A DNA stretch of 64,000 nucleotides from CAVQFB01 sp963711675 (GTDB lineage Bacteria > Acidobacteriota > Terriglobia > Terriglobales > Acidobacteriaceae): assembly GCA_963711675.1 (NCBI GenBank), contig CAVQFB010000006.1, positions 1 to 64,000 on the forward strand, given 5' to 3'. The first letter of the stretch is position 1. Every line of letters begins with the position of its first letter. Below the pieces are notes generated by a model, which saw only the letters and a list, made by a program, of their open reading frames with translations, was not told the origin of the DNA and did no database searches. This document shows, in pieces, positions 32,847-42,122 of the stretch. The translations under genes and the position numbers were made by a program.

Positions 32847-33692
32847 ATGACTACCACCAAAGAGCGGATCGGCCTCATCGCAGGGAACGGGAAATTCCCG
32901 CTGCTTCTAATCGATGCCGCCCGCGCTCAAGGTCATGAAGTAGTAGTAGCCGCTATTAAAGAAGAGACGTTTCCTGAGATCGAGTCGCACGGGGCTGCAG
33001 CCGTATATTGGCTATCTCTCGGCGAGCTCTCCAAGCTGATTGACACCTTCAAGCAAGAGAACATTCACCGCGCTTTCATGGCGGGACAGGTTAAGCACAA
33101 GCAAATCTTCTCCAGCATCCGCCCCGACTGGCGGCTCGCAAAGGTCCTTCTATCGCTGGGGACGCGCAACACCGACTCGTTGCTGGGTGCTGTGGCGAAA
33201 GTGCTGGCGGACGAAGGTATTATTCTCGAGAACTCCACTTCCTTTCTGGAACCTCTGCTCGCCAAGGCAGGTGTACACACTAAGCGTGCTCCTTCTGAGC
33301 AGGAGACGAAAAACATCGAATACGGGCGCGCCGTTGCCCGGCAACTGGCGCAATTCGACATCGGGCAGACCGTCGTAATCGCCGAGACAGCCTGCGTTGC
33401 GGTGGAGGCGATGGAGGGCACCGACGCTACCATCGAAAGAGCGGGCCAGATTATGGGGTCGCTTGAGGCTCAGCCTTCAACCCTGAGCCGCGAACTAACG
33501 GTCGTCAAAATTGCCAAGCCCAACCAGGATATGCGTTTTGACGTGCCGGTGATCGGTATCAGGACCATCGAAACTATGCGGAAGGCCGGGGCGCGCTGTC
33601 TGGCGCTTGATGCTGGCAGATGCCTGCTTCTGGAGGGAGAAGCCATCGCCGCGGCCGCCGACCAGGCAGACATAACAATCGTGGCGGGCTGA
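32847..33692 (+). CDS. lpxI: UDP-2,3-diacylglucosamine pyrophosphatase LpxI
   Basis: A 281-residue member of the LpxI (formerly DUF1009) family, which replaces LpxH in many bacteria. It has the N-terminal RIGLIAGNGKFPLLLIDAAR, the central TRNTDSLLGAVA and the C-terminal catalytic part with IAKPNQDMRFDVPVIG and Asp residues expected of the active site. The position after lpxA supports the assignment. It hydrolyses UDP-2,3-diacylglucosamine to lipid X. Confidence 0.93.
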   Translation: MTTTKERIGLIAGNGKFPLLLIDAARAQGHEVVVAAIKEETFPEIESHGAAAVYWLSLGELSKLIDTFKQENIHRAFMAGQVKHKQIFSSIRPDWRLAKVLLSLGTRNTDSLLGAVAKVLADEGIILENSTSFLEPLLAKAGVHTKRAPSEQETKNIEYGRAVARQLAQFDIGQTVVIAETACVAVEAMEGTDATIERAGQIMGSLEAQPSTLSRELTVVKIAKPNQDMRFDVPVIGIRTIETMRKAGARCLALDAGRCLLLEGEAIAAAADQADITIVAG

Positions 33693-33788
33693 GGGCTCTT
33701 CCTGGGGGAGCGTCGATCGTCTGAATCCAGACCCGCACTGCGGCCATCTAACCCCGCCGTAAACCCAGAAATCTGGAAAGGAGCTTAC

Positions 33789-34253
33789 ATGTCACAAACA
33801 GCTCTCCTGGCTGACCAGATTCGTCGTGCCTTTGAAGGTGAGGCCTGGCACGGCGATCCGATCAGCAAAATCCTGCGTGGCGTTAATGCCGACCAGGCCG
33901 CGGCTCACCCGATCAAGAATGCTCACAGCATTTGGGAGCTGGTCCTTCACGTCACCGCTTGGGACGATGCGGTTCGCCGGCGCATCGGCGGTTCTGTCGT
34001 GAGACTTTCTGGCAAGCAGAACTTTCCCCCGGTCAACGACACCAGCGAGGCCGCATGGCGAAAAGCAGTGCAGAACCTGAAGCAGGGTCACGCGGAATTG
34101 GTCAAAGCTGTGGCGGCGTTCCCAGACTCGCGCTTACGGAAGAGAGTCCCGGGAAAAACTCAGAAATACCACGACTTCTATTACATGATCAGTGGGATCG
34201 TGCAGCACGAGCTATATCACGCCGGGCAAATCGCAATTCTGAAGAAAGCTTAA
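33789..34253 (+). CDS. DinB/YfiT-like four-helix-bundle protein
   Basis: A 154-residue DinB-superfamily protein. The His triad that binds a divalent metal is visible: HSIWELVLHVTAWDDAV contributes the first His, and GIVQHELYHAGQIAIL the last two. Such proteins are often thiol-dependent transferases, but the substrate is unknown here. AAAGGAG lies before the ATG. It interrupts the lipid A genes and has no clear link to them. Confidence 0.85.
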   Translation: MSQTALLADQIRRAFEGEAWHGDPISKILRGVNADQAAAHPIKNAHSIWELVLHVTAWDDAVRRRIGGSVVRLSGKQNFPPVNDTSEAAWRKAVQNLKQGHAELVKAVAAFPDSRLRKRVPGKTQKYHDFYYMISGIVQHELYHAGQIAILKKA

Positions 34254-34355
34254 GCGCCGCTCTCCGCGCCCGTGCCTCCCGGCAGGGAGATGGCCGTCCG
34301 CGCACTATCCCCTGCGGGCCAAGTACACAATTCGGCAGTCTCCGCGGCTGCCTTT

Positions 34356-35414
34356 ATGTTTACAATCGATTCCTCGGCAACTCGCCGACGAGACTCGCCG
34401 CTGACCTCCGATCATCCCATCAATGTCGCCGTTTGTGGTGTGGGCGCTTTTGGACGGAATCACGCCCGCATCTATCACCAGCTTCAGGGTGAAGGCGAGC
34501 CTGTCCGGCTCGTAGGAGTTGTCGACGCTGACGCGGCGCGAGCCGACGCCGTTGCGCGGGAATTCGGTTGCCGCGGTTTCGGATCCCTCGAACAGCTTCT
34601 CACCACTCACAGCGAGGTTCAGGCAGCGTCTGTGGCCGTTCCGACACTGCACCATCTCGACGTAGCTCGCAAACTGTTCGAATCCGGGATTGACGCGCTG
34701 ATCGAGAAGCCGCTGGCAACTTCGTTGGCCGAGGCTGACGAACTGTTAAGGCTTGCCAAGAAGCACGATCGCATTGCCCAACCCGGTCACCTGGAGCGCT
34801 TTAATCCCGCTGTTCGTGCTGCTCTTCCACTTGTCACCCAGCCGATGTTCTTCGAAGTGCACCGTCTAAGCGTTTTCACGCCGCGCTCGCTGGATGTGGA
34901 CGTGGTGCTCGACCTGATGATTCACGATCTCGACATCGTCCTCTGCTTCGCTAGCTCGCCAGTAAAAGAAATTCGGGCCGTCGGCCTGCCCGTACTCTCC
35001 CGGAAAACTGATATTGCCAACGTCCGTATGGAATTCGAGTCCGGCTGCGTGGCCAACTTCACAGCCAGCCGCGTTTCTACCGAACGCATCCGCAAGCTGC
35101 GCTTCTTCCAGCCCCAGCAATATATCTCGATCGACTACGGCCGCCAGGATGTGCTGGTCTTCACCGTTGGGGAACATTCTGAAGCTGGCGTTCCCTCGGC
35201 CAATCCCCAGATCAAGATGGCCAAACCTGTGGTCGCGAATGAAGAGCCGCTCAAGGCTGAGCTGAAGTCGTTCCTCGACTCGGTTCGTCAGCGTTCCAAA
35301 CCGGCGGTCACCCTGGAGGAAGGCAGGCATGCGCTGGCGGTCGCGCTCGACATCACCGCCGAAATCCGCTCCCATCAACAAAGCATTCAGCTTGATGGCG
35401 CAACTCCTCGCTAA
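34356..35414 (+). CDS. Gfo/Idh/MocA-family oxidoreductase
   Basis: About 352 residues from ATG 34356 (MFTIDSSATRRR); the frame is open further upstream, but the Rossmann fold begins just after this start (INVAVCGVGAFGRNHARIY). The dinucleotide motif GVGAFG and the EKPLATSLAEAD motif with catalytic Lys are intact. In some bacteria an enzyme of this family next to lpxA (GnnA) oxidises UDP-GlcNAc at C3 on the way to the diamino sugar of lipid A. The GnnB aminotransferase is not seen here, so this role is only a hypothesis. Confidence 0.8.
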   Translation: MFTIDSSATRRRDSPLTSDHPINVAVCGVGAFGRNHARIYHQLQGEGEPVRLVGVVDADAARADAVAREFGCRGFGSLEQLLTTHSEVQAASVAVPTLHHLDVARKLFESGIDALIEKPLATSLAEADELLRLAKKHDRIAQPGHLERFNPAVRAALPLVTQPMFFEVHRLSVFTPRSLDVDVVLDLMIHDLDIVLCFASSPVKEIRAVGLPVLSRKTDIANVRMEFESGCVANFTASRVSTERIRKLRFFQPQQYISIDYGRQDVLVFTVGEHSEAGVPSANPQIKMAKPVVANEEPLKAELKSFLDSVRQRSKPAVTLEEGRHALAVALDITAEIRSHQQSIQLDGATPR

Positions 35415-35500
35415 ATCTAGCCATTTTCGGAATATCAGCCCCCAACAATCGAGTGGTTTGCCCACAATAACTGCCCGCGACCTACAATTCTTTACAATGC

Positions 35501-35545
35501 CCAGACCGCCTGCCTGCCATACTTTCTCTAGGGCAAGCGGTCTGG
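35501..35545 (+). repeat. Hairpin in the gap before the TonB-like gene
   Basis: CCAGACCGC (35501-35509) pairs with GCGGTCTGG (35537-35545); TGCC and GGCA inside extend the stem. Only three T follow, so termination is possible but not certain. It lies in the 293-base gap after the Gfo/Idh gene, which otherwise shows no gene. Confidence 0.4.
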
Positions 35546-35707
35546 TTTACAACCAAGGTGCACCGCATGTACTTGGTCCTTTGGCACTTAGCTTATTTGC
35601 CGCAAAGATGCGAAAATAAAGGAAATTGACCGACAAAGACCTCGGGTTGTCCAGCCAGCGCACAACTCGTCGCCTTTGCTGCGTCTCTAATCAACTGACG
35701 CCGTTCG

Positions 35708-36838
35708 ATGTCGATCACACAAATTCCGCCTAAGGATCCTTTGCCTTCTCCTTCTCCGGTTACTCGTCCGGATGTGGGGGAATTCTACGAAGCGCGGCAT
35801 TGGGAAACGGCTTACCGTCAATTCGACGCGGACAGTGTTCCGCATCTTCTGGTTACCCTCCAGGACGACTTGGCGCGATCACGCCGCCGGGAAGCGATCT
35901 GGCTCTCGGTCATTGTTCACCTGGCTCTGGTCATCCTGATCGTGAACGAACCCAGGTTGGAGAGACTTCTGCCCCGGCGCAGCGTGTTGCTGGTTTCCCC
36001 CAACGACATGACCAAGCAGAAGGAGCTCACCTACCTTGAGCTGCCACCGGATGTCGAAAAGCTTACGAAGAGACCCAACACCAACGTTATTTCTGACAAA
36101 GACCGGATCGCCACGTCCAAGAGCCCGCAGCTCGATCCCAGGGAACTGAAGAAGATCCTGGATGCCTCGCGGCCGGGACGTCCGGAACCTGCGGGCGCCC
36201 CGGTTCAGCCGCAACCGAATCAGTCTCCAGCCCCAGCCCAGAGCGGTCAGCAGCAGGCTCAGCAACAAGCTCCCCCACCGCCTCAGAATCAGACCTCGCA
36301 GAATCAGATCGCCCAGCTCCAGGCGCCCCCGGTAGCCAAGAAACCCGCAGTCAACTTCAGTACCAGCATGTCTGCCGAGTCGGCGGTCGAGCAGGCAGCC
36401 AAGGCGGCGTTGCAAAATCGCGGCGCGGGGTACGGTGGTGAAGGCGGAGACTACGGCCTGGGCCAGGGCCAGTCTGGAGCAAAGACTGTCGGCCAGATGG
36501 AAGTTCTAAGCGACACCATGGGCGTGGACTTCGGGCCTTATCTCCAGCGCGTCCTGCATGACGTTAAGCAGAACTGGTATTTGCTGATTCCGGAGGTCGC
36601 CCGGCCCCCCATCATGAAAAAAGGAAAGGTCGCGATTGAGTTCGCCATTCTGAAGAATGGCAGCATCGCCGGCATGCAACGCGATGCCAGTTCAGGCGAC
36701 ATTGCCCTTGACCGCGCTGCATGGGCAGGAATTACGAACTCGAATCCGTTTCCGCCCTTGCCACCGCAATTCGGCGGTCAATACCTGGCGCTTCGTTTCT
36801 ACTTCTACTACAACCCCGACGCCAACGACATGCGTTAG
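35708..36838 (+). CDS. TonB/TolA-like energy-transducing protein
   Basis: A 376-residue protein with a cytoplasmic N-terminus of about 65 residues, one membrane span (LSVIVHLALVILIV), a long Pro/Gln-rich periplasmic region (about 150-210) and a C-terminal TonB/TolA domain (YLQRVLHDVKQNWYLLIPEV, then KGKVAIEFAILKNGSIAGMQ). Proteins of this type link inner-membrane energy to outer-membrane receptors. The long N-terminal part before the span is unusual for TonB. No exbBD neighbours are present. Confidence 0.78.
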   Translation: MSITQIPPKDPLPSPSPVTRPDVGEFYEARHWETAYRQFDADSVPHLLVTLQDDLARSRRREAIWLSVIVHLALVILIVNEPRLERLLPRRSVLLVSPNDMTKQKELTYLELPPDVEKLTKRPNTNVISDKDRIATSKSPQLDPRELKKILDASRPGRPEPAGAPVQPQPNQSPAPAQSGQQQAQQQAPPPPQNQTSQNQIAQLQAPPVAKKPAVNFSTSMSAESAVEQAAKAALQNRGAGYGGEGGDYGLGQGQSGAKTVGQMEVLSDTMGVDFGPYLQRVLHDVKQNWYLLIPEVARPPIMKKGKVAIEFAILKNGSIAGMQRDASSGDIALDRAAWAGITNSNPFPPLPPQFGGQYLALRFYFYYNPDANDMR

Positions 36839-36876
36839 AACTGCCCGAAACTGAGTTCTTCAGCCCGGAAACCCCG

Positions 36877-38937
36877 TTACCACACCCGGCACGCATTCTG
36901 CCTGACCATCGCCGAACCCGCCTTGCAATGAAAAGCTTGCTGAAATTCGGGCATGTTTGAAACCACACCGTTGGTCCGGAACTGGTCCAACGAGTGCGGA
37001 TCTACCGTCGCACGCATGCGCTTTGCCTCGTCTCGAATGTTGGAGCACCAGCTCTGCCCATATCCGACGAAGAATCGCTGCTCGGGGGTCAAGCCCTCAA
37101 TCGGTTCCAGTTTCTGGCCGGCGGTGTCACTCTTCCAGGCCATGTAGGCGAGCAGCAGACCTCCCAGATCGGCCACGTCTTCGCCGAGGGTGAGTTTTCC
37201 GTTGCTCTTGATGTCGTCAACCACAACATACTGCGAGTACTGATCGGAAATACAACTCGCGCGGGTCTGAAATTCCTTTGCATCCTGTTCGGTCCACCAG
37301 TCGCGCAGGTTTCCCTGGGCGTCGAACTGCCGGCCCTCGTCGTCGAAGCCGTGCGTGAGTTCGTGGCCGATTGTGCCGCCCGTGTTTCCGTAATTTGGTG
37401 CCGCGTCGGAGTCAGGGCTGAAGAGCGGCGGCTGCAGGATGCCGGCGGGGAAATTAATGTCGTTTGTCTGCGGCTCGTAATAGGCATTCACCGTAGGCGG
37501 CGTCATTTGCCATTCACTGCGATCTACCGGCTTGCCCACCTTCGCCAGCTGCCGGTCGATCTCGAACTGACGGGCCCGCAGGACATTACCCATCTCATCT
37601 CCGCGGACAATGTCCAGTTTGCTGTAGTCGCGCCACTTGTCCGGATAGCCGACTTTGTTGGCCACCGCATGCAATTTTTCCACTGCCCGCTGTTTTGTGG
37701 CGTCACTCATCCAGGTTAGCGATTGAATATCGCTCTGCATCGCCGCTTCAATCTCCTTCACCATCTTCAGGGCCTGTTGCTTGGCGTCGGGGCTGAAATA
37801 TTTTTCGACATAGGCCTGGCCCAGCGCCTCGCCCAGGTTGTCATCCACCCCCTCGGTGCAGCGCTTCCAGCGGGGCTTGATCTCCTGAGCACCCTGTAGT
37901 GTCTTGCCGTAGAAATCGAAGTCAGCATTCACGAATGGCGTTGAGAGATACGGAGCGTTGATGTACGCCAAATGCCATCGCAAATAGGCCTTCCAACTCG
38001 CAAGGTCTTCCTTGTCAATCTCCGTGCTAAGGCCCTTGAAAAATTCCGGTGTGGCCACGTTCAGCGAATCCAGGGAGCCCAGGCCCAGTTTCGACAGGTA
38101 CCCTGACCACTGAAATGAAGGACTGAGTGACTGCAGGTCTTGCACTGACATCTTGTGATACACCTTCTGAGGATCGCGGCGCTCCACACGGGTCAACGAC
38201 CCTTTGGCCAGCGTCGTCTCAATGCGCATCACTGTCTCAGCCTCGGTCGCGGCGAGATCTGGCTTGTCACCGAGCAGTTTGAACATCTTTCGAACGTGGG
38301 CGATGTACGCCTTCCGCAACTCCACCGACTTGGCGTCGTCTTTGAGGTAGTAGTCACGGTCAGGAAGACCGAGGCCACCCTGGTCCGCAGCTGCGATGAC
38401 GATGGCGGAGTTCTTGGCATCGGGTTCAGAGCCGAAGCGGAACATCGCACTGCGATAAGTCGAAGCGTCCCGGTGTAAGCTCAAGGTACCGCCAAGAAAG
38501 TCGGCCAGCTCGGCTTTGGAGCTTAATTTCGCAATCTGATCCAGGTCTTTCTGCACGGGCGCGAGTCCGGCTGCATCGATAGCTTTTTCATCCATGCAGG
38601 ACGCGTAGTAATCGCCAATCTTCTGGTTAACTGCGCTGGACTTTGGATTGGCCGCCGCGTTCTCCAGAATGCCGCGCAGTTGCGCCTTGTTCTCGTCTTC
38701 CAGCTTGGAATACGCGCCCCAGCTTGACTGATCCGGGGGAATCGGGTTTTTCTTGATCCACCCGCCGCAGGAGTAGGCAAAGAAATCCGTACATGGGTCC
38801 ACACCACGGTCCATCGAAGTCACATCCAGGACGGGCTGCTCGCCGGACTTGTGTTGCTGTGCGAAAGAGATGACGCTGAGAAGAGAAAGGAGTAACACTG
38901 ATGTCGGAAGGCGCATGAAATTATTCCCTGATGCCAT
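36877..38937 (-). CDS. M13-family zinc metallopeptidase (neprilysin/PepO-like), exported
   Basis: Up to 686 residues; the ATG at 38916 (MRLPTSVLLLSLLSVISFA) gives a clean signal peptide and may be the true start. The zinc site is intact: HELTH near residue 524 in GGTIGHELTHGFDDEGR, with the third ligand Glu in GEDVADLGG near 581, and the C-terminal QSWC...R signature. The enzyme should cut peptides in the periplasm or outside. The Cys pattern typical of eukaryotic homologues is partly kept (CxxFxxYxCGGW). Confidence 0.93.
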   Translation of the reverse strand: MASGNNFMRLPTSVLLLSLLSVISFAQQHKSGEQPVLDVTSMDRGVDPCTDFFAYSCGGWIKKNPIPPDQSSWGAYSKLEDENKAQLRGILENAAANPKSSAVNQKIGDYYASCMDEKAIDAAGLAPVQKDLDQIAKLSSKAELADFLGGTLSLHRDASTYRSAMFRFGSEPDAKNSAIVIAAADQGGLGLPDRDYYLKDDAKSVELRKAYIAHVRKMFKLLGDKPDLAATEAETVMRIETTLAKGSLTRVERRDPQKVYHKMSVQDLQSLSPSFQWSGYLSKLGLGSLDSLNVATPEFFKGLSTEIDKEDLASWKAYLRWHLAYINAPYLSTPFVNADFDFYGKTLQGAQEIKPRWKRCTEGVDDNLGEALGQAYVEKYFSPDAKQQALKMVKEIEAAMQSDIQSLTWMSDATKQRAVEKLHAVANKVGYPDKWRDYSKLDIVRGDEMGNVLRARQFEIDRQLAKVGKPVDRSEWQMTPPTVNAYYEPQTNDINFPAGILQPPLFSPDSDAAPNYGNTGGTIGHELTHGFDDEGRQFDAQGNLRDWWTEQDAKEFQTRASCISDQYSQYVVVDDIKSNGKLTLGEDVADLGGLLLAYMAWKSDTAGQKLEPIEGLTPEQRFFVGYGQSWCSNIRDEAKRMRATVDPHSLDQFRTNGVVSNMPEFQQAFHCKAGSAMVRQNACRVW

Positions 38938-38996
38938 GATCGTTCGGGTGCTGCTCGAAGGTCGTGGCGAAGATTGCTGGTCTGACCTAACCGATC

Positions 38997-39788
38997 CTAC
39001 GACTTTTCCAGCCGGATCGAACCATCGCCCGTATGAATCATCACGAGGTTGCCGCCTCCGTTGATCTTGCCACGGACATTTTTCTCGCCCAGCCTGCCTT
39101 CGATGGAAACTTGCATCTCCACAGTTATGTGTCCGTCGTTGGTGTGCAGATCAACGTCCGCTGCAAGACTATCGGGAATCCGCAACGTCACGCTCCCATC
39201 CCCCGACCGGAGGTTCCATGTCTTGGCTACCGCAGAGCCAGCCGCGGCTTCTGCCTTGATATGGCCGTCGCCGGTACTGACATCCAAGCCGTCGAACCGG
39301 CCGCTAACCTCGATATGGCCGTCGCTCGCCCGTGCGCGCAGAACGCCATCGACCCGATCGATGTCCTGGGCGCCGTCGCCACTCTCCAGCTGCATTTCAC
39401 CCTTGAAATTGCTCAGTCGTATGTGACCGTCGCTGGTGCGCAAACTCAGCTTGCCCTCTCGCGGCATGTGCACCTCAACTTCCACCCGGCGCCTTGCCAT
39501 TTCGAAGACAAAATTGCGATGTGGATAGCGCACCTCCAACTCGACGACATCGCCGGTCTGGCGGTCGTGAACCTTGATTCCACCCTCACCAATCTTCCAG
39601 CGCTCGGTAGTCACTCGGGCTTCGATCGTGTTCTTGTCCCACGTGTCGACGCGGATGTCTGCATCTGAAGTCTCTACCCTCAGTTCGGGCTTGCCGGGCA
39701 GCGTGAATGTCTTGGACCACTCGTCGGCTCGAGCTGCCGGCGAGAGGATGAGACAGACGCCCAATAACATCCACTGAATTCGATTCAT
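38997..39788 (-). CDS. Secreted DUF4097 beta-helix-like protein
   Basis: Start chosen at ATG 39788 (MNRIQWMLLGVCLILSPAAR), a signal peptide with cleavage near ARADEW; the frame is open to 39815. The mature part, about 240 residues, is built of repeating strands with the motif (S/T)(D/G)DGHI recurring five or so times, typical of DUF4097 adhesin-like proteins. Function is unknown. It lies between the M13 peptidase and a membrane regulator, all on the minus strand. Confidence 0.75.
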   Translation of the reverse strand: MNRIQWMLLGVCLILSPAARADEWSKTFTLPGKPELRVETSDADIRVDTWDKNTIEARVTTERWKIGEGGIKVHDRQTGDVVELEVRYPHRNFVFEMARRRVEVEVHMPREGKLSLRTSDGHIRLSNFKGEMQLESGDGAQDIDRVDGVLRARASDGHIEVSGRFDGLDVSTGDGHIKAEAAAGSAVAKTWNLRSGDGSVTLRIPDSLAADVDLHTNDGHITVEMQVSIEGRLGEKNVRGKINGGGNLVMIHTGDGSIRLEKS

Positions 39789-39887
39789 GAATCTCCTCCG
39801 CCCTGCAGAGGACACACTCCTGCCACAGGTTACAGACGGTAATACGCAGGATTGGTGAGCCGAGTTCCTTTCACCTCACGGAAACGA

Positions 39888-40790
39888 TCAGCCTGATCCG
39901 GCACTCGTTGGCTGCGGTCCGATCGACGAAACGCGTGGCGCCGGATATGCCATTCTGACCAGCGTTCGCTCCGAGAACGGTATGTACAGCAGGCCGGCCG
40001 TGGCAGCAAATGCCGCACCGAGGCCGATCTTGTCCACCAACAGGAACGGGGCGATCGCCCACAGCTCGTCGAGCGCAAGAAGTGGCAGGAACAGCTTGGG
40101 GAACTTATCGCCGAGCCTTGGATAATCGAATCCGACGGCCGAAAGCAGATAACATCGTAATGGAATCCCGGGACCGGCGGTGATCAAAACGGCAGCTGCT
40201 ATCGCCAGGGCGGCCCAACCGGGCAGAAACGATCCCGCGACGTCTTCGATCTCGCGCAGATGAAAAAGCGCGGCCAGATAGAAAATCAGATACATGATCT
40301 GGATCAGCGCAAACAAACCCCGAGTGACTCCACGGTGCGCAACCGGCAAATCGGGGTCAGCGATGCCCGGCAGAGCTTCGACCTGCAATTCAGGTGAGTG
40401 ACTCTCGCCGACGCTAGCAACCGATGGCGATGCGGGTTCTGCTTCCGCCCCCGCCACCGGCGCAATAAATCGATACCCGCGACGGGCCAGTGTCTCCACA
40501 TACCGTGGACTGGTCGCCGAATCTCCGAGGGCTTCGCGGATCTTGTTAACGGCAGTGTTCAGGCTGTGGTCGAAATCTACAAATGTGTCTGCCGGCCAAA
40601 GCCTTTGCCGCAATTCCTCGCGAGTCACAACATCTCCCGGACGCGCCAGCAGCAGGGCCAGCGTCTGAAACGGCTGCTCCTGCAGCCGCACCTTCGCTCC
40701 CTTCTTGCGCAGTTCTCCCGCGGCCAGGTCAACCTCGAATACTCCGAACCGGACGATTCGCCCCGCAGAATTGGGTGGTGGCGTGGGCAT
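39888..40790 (-). CDS. CadC-like winged-helix membrane regulator
   Basis: About 300 residues from ATG 40790 (MPTPPPNSAGRIVRFGVFEV). The N-terminal OmpR-type winged helix (15-110) has QEQPFQTLALLLARPGDVVT, DFDHSLNTAVNKIREALGD and YVETLARRGYRFIAPV, wording that is characteristic of Acidobacteriota. Instead of the usual TPR or beta-propeller sensor, the C-terminal half contains about four to five hydrophobic segments (for example LFALIQIMYLIFYLAALFHL). There is no receiver, so it probably senses a membrane signal directly. Confidence 0.82.
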   Translation of the reverse strand: MPTPPPNSAGRIVRFGVFEVDLAAGELRKKGAKVRLQEQPFQTLALLLARPGDVVTREELRQRLWPADTFVDFDHSLNTAVNKIREALGDSATSPRYVETLARRGYRFIAPVAGAEAEPASPSVASVGESHSPELQVEALPGIADPDLPVAHRGVTRGLFALIQIMYLIFYLAALFHLREIEDVAGSFLPGWAALAIAAAVLITAGPGIPLRCYLLSAVGFDYPRLGDKFPKLFLPLLALDELWAIAPFLLVDKIGLGAAFAATAGLLYIPFSERTLVRMAYPAPRVSSIGPQPTSAGSG

Positions 40791-40937
40791 AAAGAAGTAA
40801 CGCAGTTTATCACCGCCATCCCCGGTGGCGCGCCGCGCAAATCTGATTGCGCCTTCTCGAGGCATGGCGTCGGTGCCGCAGTTCGAGTTTAGTGGTGGCA
40901 CTACTTTCTCCTCTCCCCTTGGCGCTACAATATCTGG

Positions 40938-41087
40938 GTGACTGCGCCCCAGCATCCGGACGATCATCACCGCTCGAAGCACCATATCTATGCTCTCGAG
41001 ACGACCGGACTCCTTCTCATCTCAGTGCTTCTCCTGATCCTGACCCTGATCCGCTACTGGCACAGCATCAACTGGAGCGCACGCTGA
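40938..41087 (+). CDS. 49-residue single-span membrane protein upstream of miaA
   Basis: The GTG at 40938 opens a 49-codon frame ending at TGA 41085-41087. The peptide has a His-rich start (MTAPQHPDDHHRSKHH), then a hydrophobic span (TTGLLLISVLLLILTLI) and a short basic tail (RYWHSINWSAR). TACAAT, a plausible -10, lies just upstream at 40926-40931, which would make the message nearly leaderless. miaA starts 2 bases after its stop, so the two are likely co-expressed. I do not know a function. The reading frame and composition make it a better coding candidate than a 5' extension of miaA. Confidence 0.6.
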   Translation: MTAPQHPDDHHRSKHHIYALETTGLLLISVLLLILTLIRYWHSINWSAR

Positions 41088-41089
41088 CG

Positions 41090-42037
41090 GTGGCATCAGC
41101 GCACCTCGACCCCCTTCTGGTAGTGATCCTGGGGCCGACCGGAAGCGGAAAAACCGTGCTTTCTCTCGCGTTAGCCGAACACTTCTCGGGCGAGATCGTA
41201 AATTGCGACTCCGTCGCGATGTACCGTGAGTTCGAGATCGGCACGGCTAAGCCAAGTGCGAGTGAACAGCAGCAAGCCCCGCATCACCTTCTAAGCTTTG
41301 TTGATCCGGTGGGACACATTACCGCCGGAGAATATGCTCGGCTTGCCCGCCAGACCATCCGCGAAATAGCAGACCGCCACCGGGTGCCGATTATCGTCGG
41401 CGGCACCGGCCTTTATCTTCGCGCCTTGATCGAGGGGCTGTTTCCTGGCCCGCCGCGCTCTGAGGTGTTACGCGAGCGCCTTCGAAATCTGGCCAACGAG
41501 AAGGGCTCGCCGCACGTGCACCGGATTCTCACTCGGCTGGATCCCGTAGCCTCAAAACAGATACACGCGAATGACACCCCCAAACTCATCCGCGCTATCG
41601 AGGTACGACTGGCTTCCGGGAAGAAAATGACCGAGATGTGGGCGCAAGGCCGCGACCCCCTGACAGGCTTCCGCATTCTGCGGCTTGGGTTGAATCCGGA
41701 CCGGACAGCGCTCTATGAGCGCATCAATGCCCGCGCCCGCTTGATGTTTGACTCCGGGTTGGTGGAGGAAACCCGTCGCTTGCATGAGAAGTACGGCGAT
41801 CGAACTCAGCCCCTGTCATCCCTTGGCTACAAACAGGCGGTCCAGTTTCTGCGGGGTGAGATCACACCCGAACAGGCTCTGGTAGCGGCGCAGCAGGCAC
41901 ACCGCAACTATGCCAAGCGGCAGATGACCTGGTTCCGCAGGGAACCAGAAGTGAAATGGTTTGCGGGCTTTGGGGACGATGCAGCCGTCCAGGAGGAAGC
42001 AATCGCTCTCGTACAGGGAGTCGCACAAACAACATGA
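41090..42037 (+). CDS. miaA: tRNA dimethylallyltransferase MiaA
   Basis: 315 residues from GTG 41090, almost identical in length to E. coli MiaA; a longer open frame to 40847 is rejected because it would add 81 unrelated residues. The P-loop GPTGSGKT, the DSVAMYREFEIGTAKPS motif, IIVGGTGLYLRAL and LGYKQAVQFLRGE are present. In the DSxQxYR motif the Gln is Ala. The enzyme prenylates A37 of tRNAs that read UNN codons. Confidence 0.95.
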   Translation: MASAHLDPLLVVILGPTGSGKTVLSLALAEHFSGEIVNCDSVAMYREFEIGTAKPSASEQQQAPHHLLSFVDPVGHITAGEYARLARQTIREIADRHRVPIIVGGTGLYLRALIEGLFPGPPRSEVLRERLRNLANEKGSPHVHRILTRLDPVASKQIHANDTPKLIRAIEVRLASGKKMTEMWAQGRDPLTGFRILRLGLNPDRTALYERINARARLMFDSGLVEETRRLHEKYGDRTQPLSSLGYKQAVQFLRGEITPEQALVAAQQAHRNYAKRQMTWFRREPEVKWFAGFGDDAAVQEEAIALVQGVAQTT

Positions 42038-42122
42038 TTCCACGATAGCGCATTCACTCTGCCGCGCCACTACGTTTACACGTCACTTCTTGCCTCCTGC
42101 ACCTTCTGCTATCGTTTGTTTC

